DNA from: Nostoc sp. CHAB 5834
GTDB lineage: Bacteria; Cyanobacteriota; Cyanobacteriia; Cyanobacteriales; Nostocaceae
Direction of reading: 5' to 3'
NCBI GenBank assembly: GCA_020829485.1
Contig: JAIVFU010000001.1
Coordinates: forward strand, 1-64,000
Length of the DNA: 64,000 bases
The position numbers were made by a program, and so were the translations under genes. Positions 63,973-64,000 of this stretch are shown here, piece after piece; within the stretch, counting starts at the first letter, position 1, and each line of letters starts with the position of its first letter. The notes beneath the pieces were generated by a model. The model did not search any database. It saw only the letters and a list, made by a program, of their open reading frames with translations, and had not been told where the DNA came from.

Positions 63973-64000
63973 ATGAAAATTTGGCAAGTTGATTTTTATC
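63973..64000 (+). CDS. probable Tab2/Atab2-like RNA-binding protein, cut by window end
   Basis: The ATG at 63973 starts MKIWQVDFY and runs off the window. This N-terminus resembles the Tab2/Atab2 family, whose members (psaB translation in Chlamydomonas and Arabidopsis) begin with a similar WQ-DFYRRP stretch. Only nine residues are visible, so the call is tentative. Confidence 0.45.

Noticed and set aside
1..64000. CRISPR arrays and tRNA/rRNA genes
   Set aside because: The tandem repeats have no spacers of the right kind (pure head-to-tail units), and no tRNA cloverleaf or rRNA segment was recognised.

Overview
The window is chromosomal DNA from a filamentous, heterocyst-forming cyanobacterium, most likely Nostoc or a close relative. 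The evidence is the dense HIP1 octamer GCGATCGC (also inside genes), a magnesium-chelatase ChlD, cyanobacteria-specific small proteins, a PatA-type response regulator, a large heterocyst-envelope polysaccharide (HEP) cluster with hepC and hepA, and many heptamer tandem repeats and small dispersed repeats typical of Nostoc. Assignments rest on reading motifs and family resemblance; no database search was run.

Layout. 1-8.3 kb is mostly housekeeping: dgkA, ybeY, a DUF3285 small protein, prfB with a programmed +1 frameshift, a second RF2-like gene that keeps the frameshift site and SPF motif but has lost GGQ, a Bax-inhibitor-1 membrane protein, a group 3 sigma factor and chlD. 8.3-10.6 kb is a decayed patch: transposase tail, truncated response regulator, truncated cupin, a ribbon-helix-helix protein. 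11-13.4 kb holds an MlaF-type ATPase and an MCE/MlaD protein for lipid transport. 13.8-21.5 kb holds a phosphotransferase overlapping a DOMON-like protein, HflX, an isoaspartyl peptidase, an ATP-grasp ligase and a convergent MFS transporter. 22-23.3 kb holds a thiolase remnant and a short-chain dehydrogenase.

23.4-49.9 kb is one long minus-strand run of about 19 genes: CDP-glucose synthesis (rfbF), sugar modification (epimerase, C-methyltransferase, 3,5-epimerase-like, SAF-domain oxidoreductase, FAD oxidase, phytanoyl-CoA-dioxygenase-like), many GT2/GT4 glycosyltransferases, a Wzy-like membrane protein, a Wzc-like autokinase, HepC and the HepA ABC exporter. Together they should build, polymerise and export the polysaccharide layer that protects nitrogenase in heterocysts from oxygen.

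50.3-54.1 kb is a kinase-TPR / PP2C / vWA signalling triad. 54.8-56.2 kb is a PatA-like regulator. 56.5-57.9 kb encodes a Gly/Asn-rich tandem-repeat protein. 58.8-59.5 kb is a PIN/Phd toxin-antitoxin pair, followed by a secreted Cys-containing protein, pheT, a YciI protein, a 17-copy 21-bp tandem array, and the first codons of a probable Tab2-like gene cut by the window end.

The most unusual item is the GGQ-less RF2 paralogue. The second theme is how often small repeats have entered or formed the ends of coding sequences: a 29-bp element in the RF2 paralogue, in the C-terminus of a glycosyltransferase and in the PatA-like gene, and heptamers forming stop codons.
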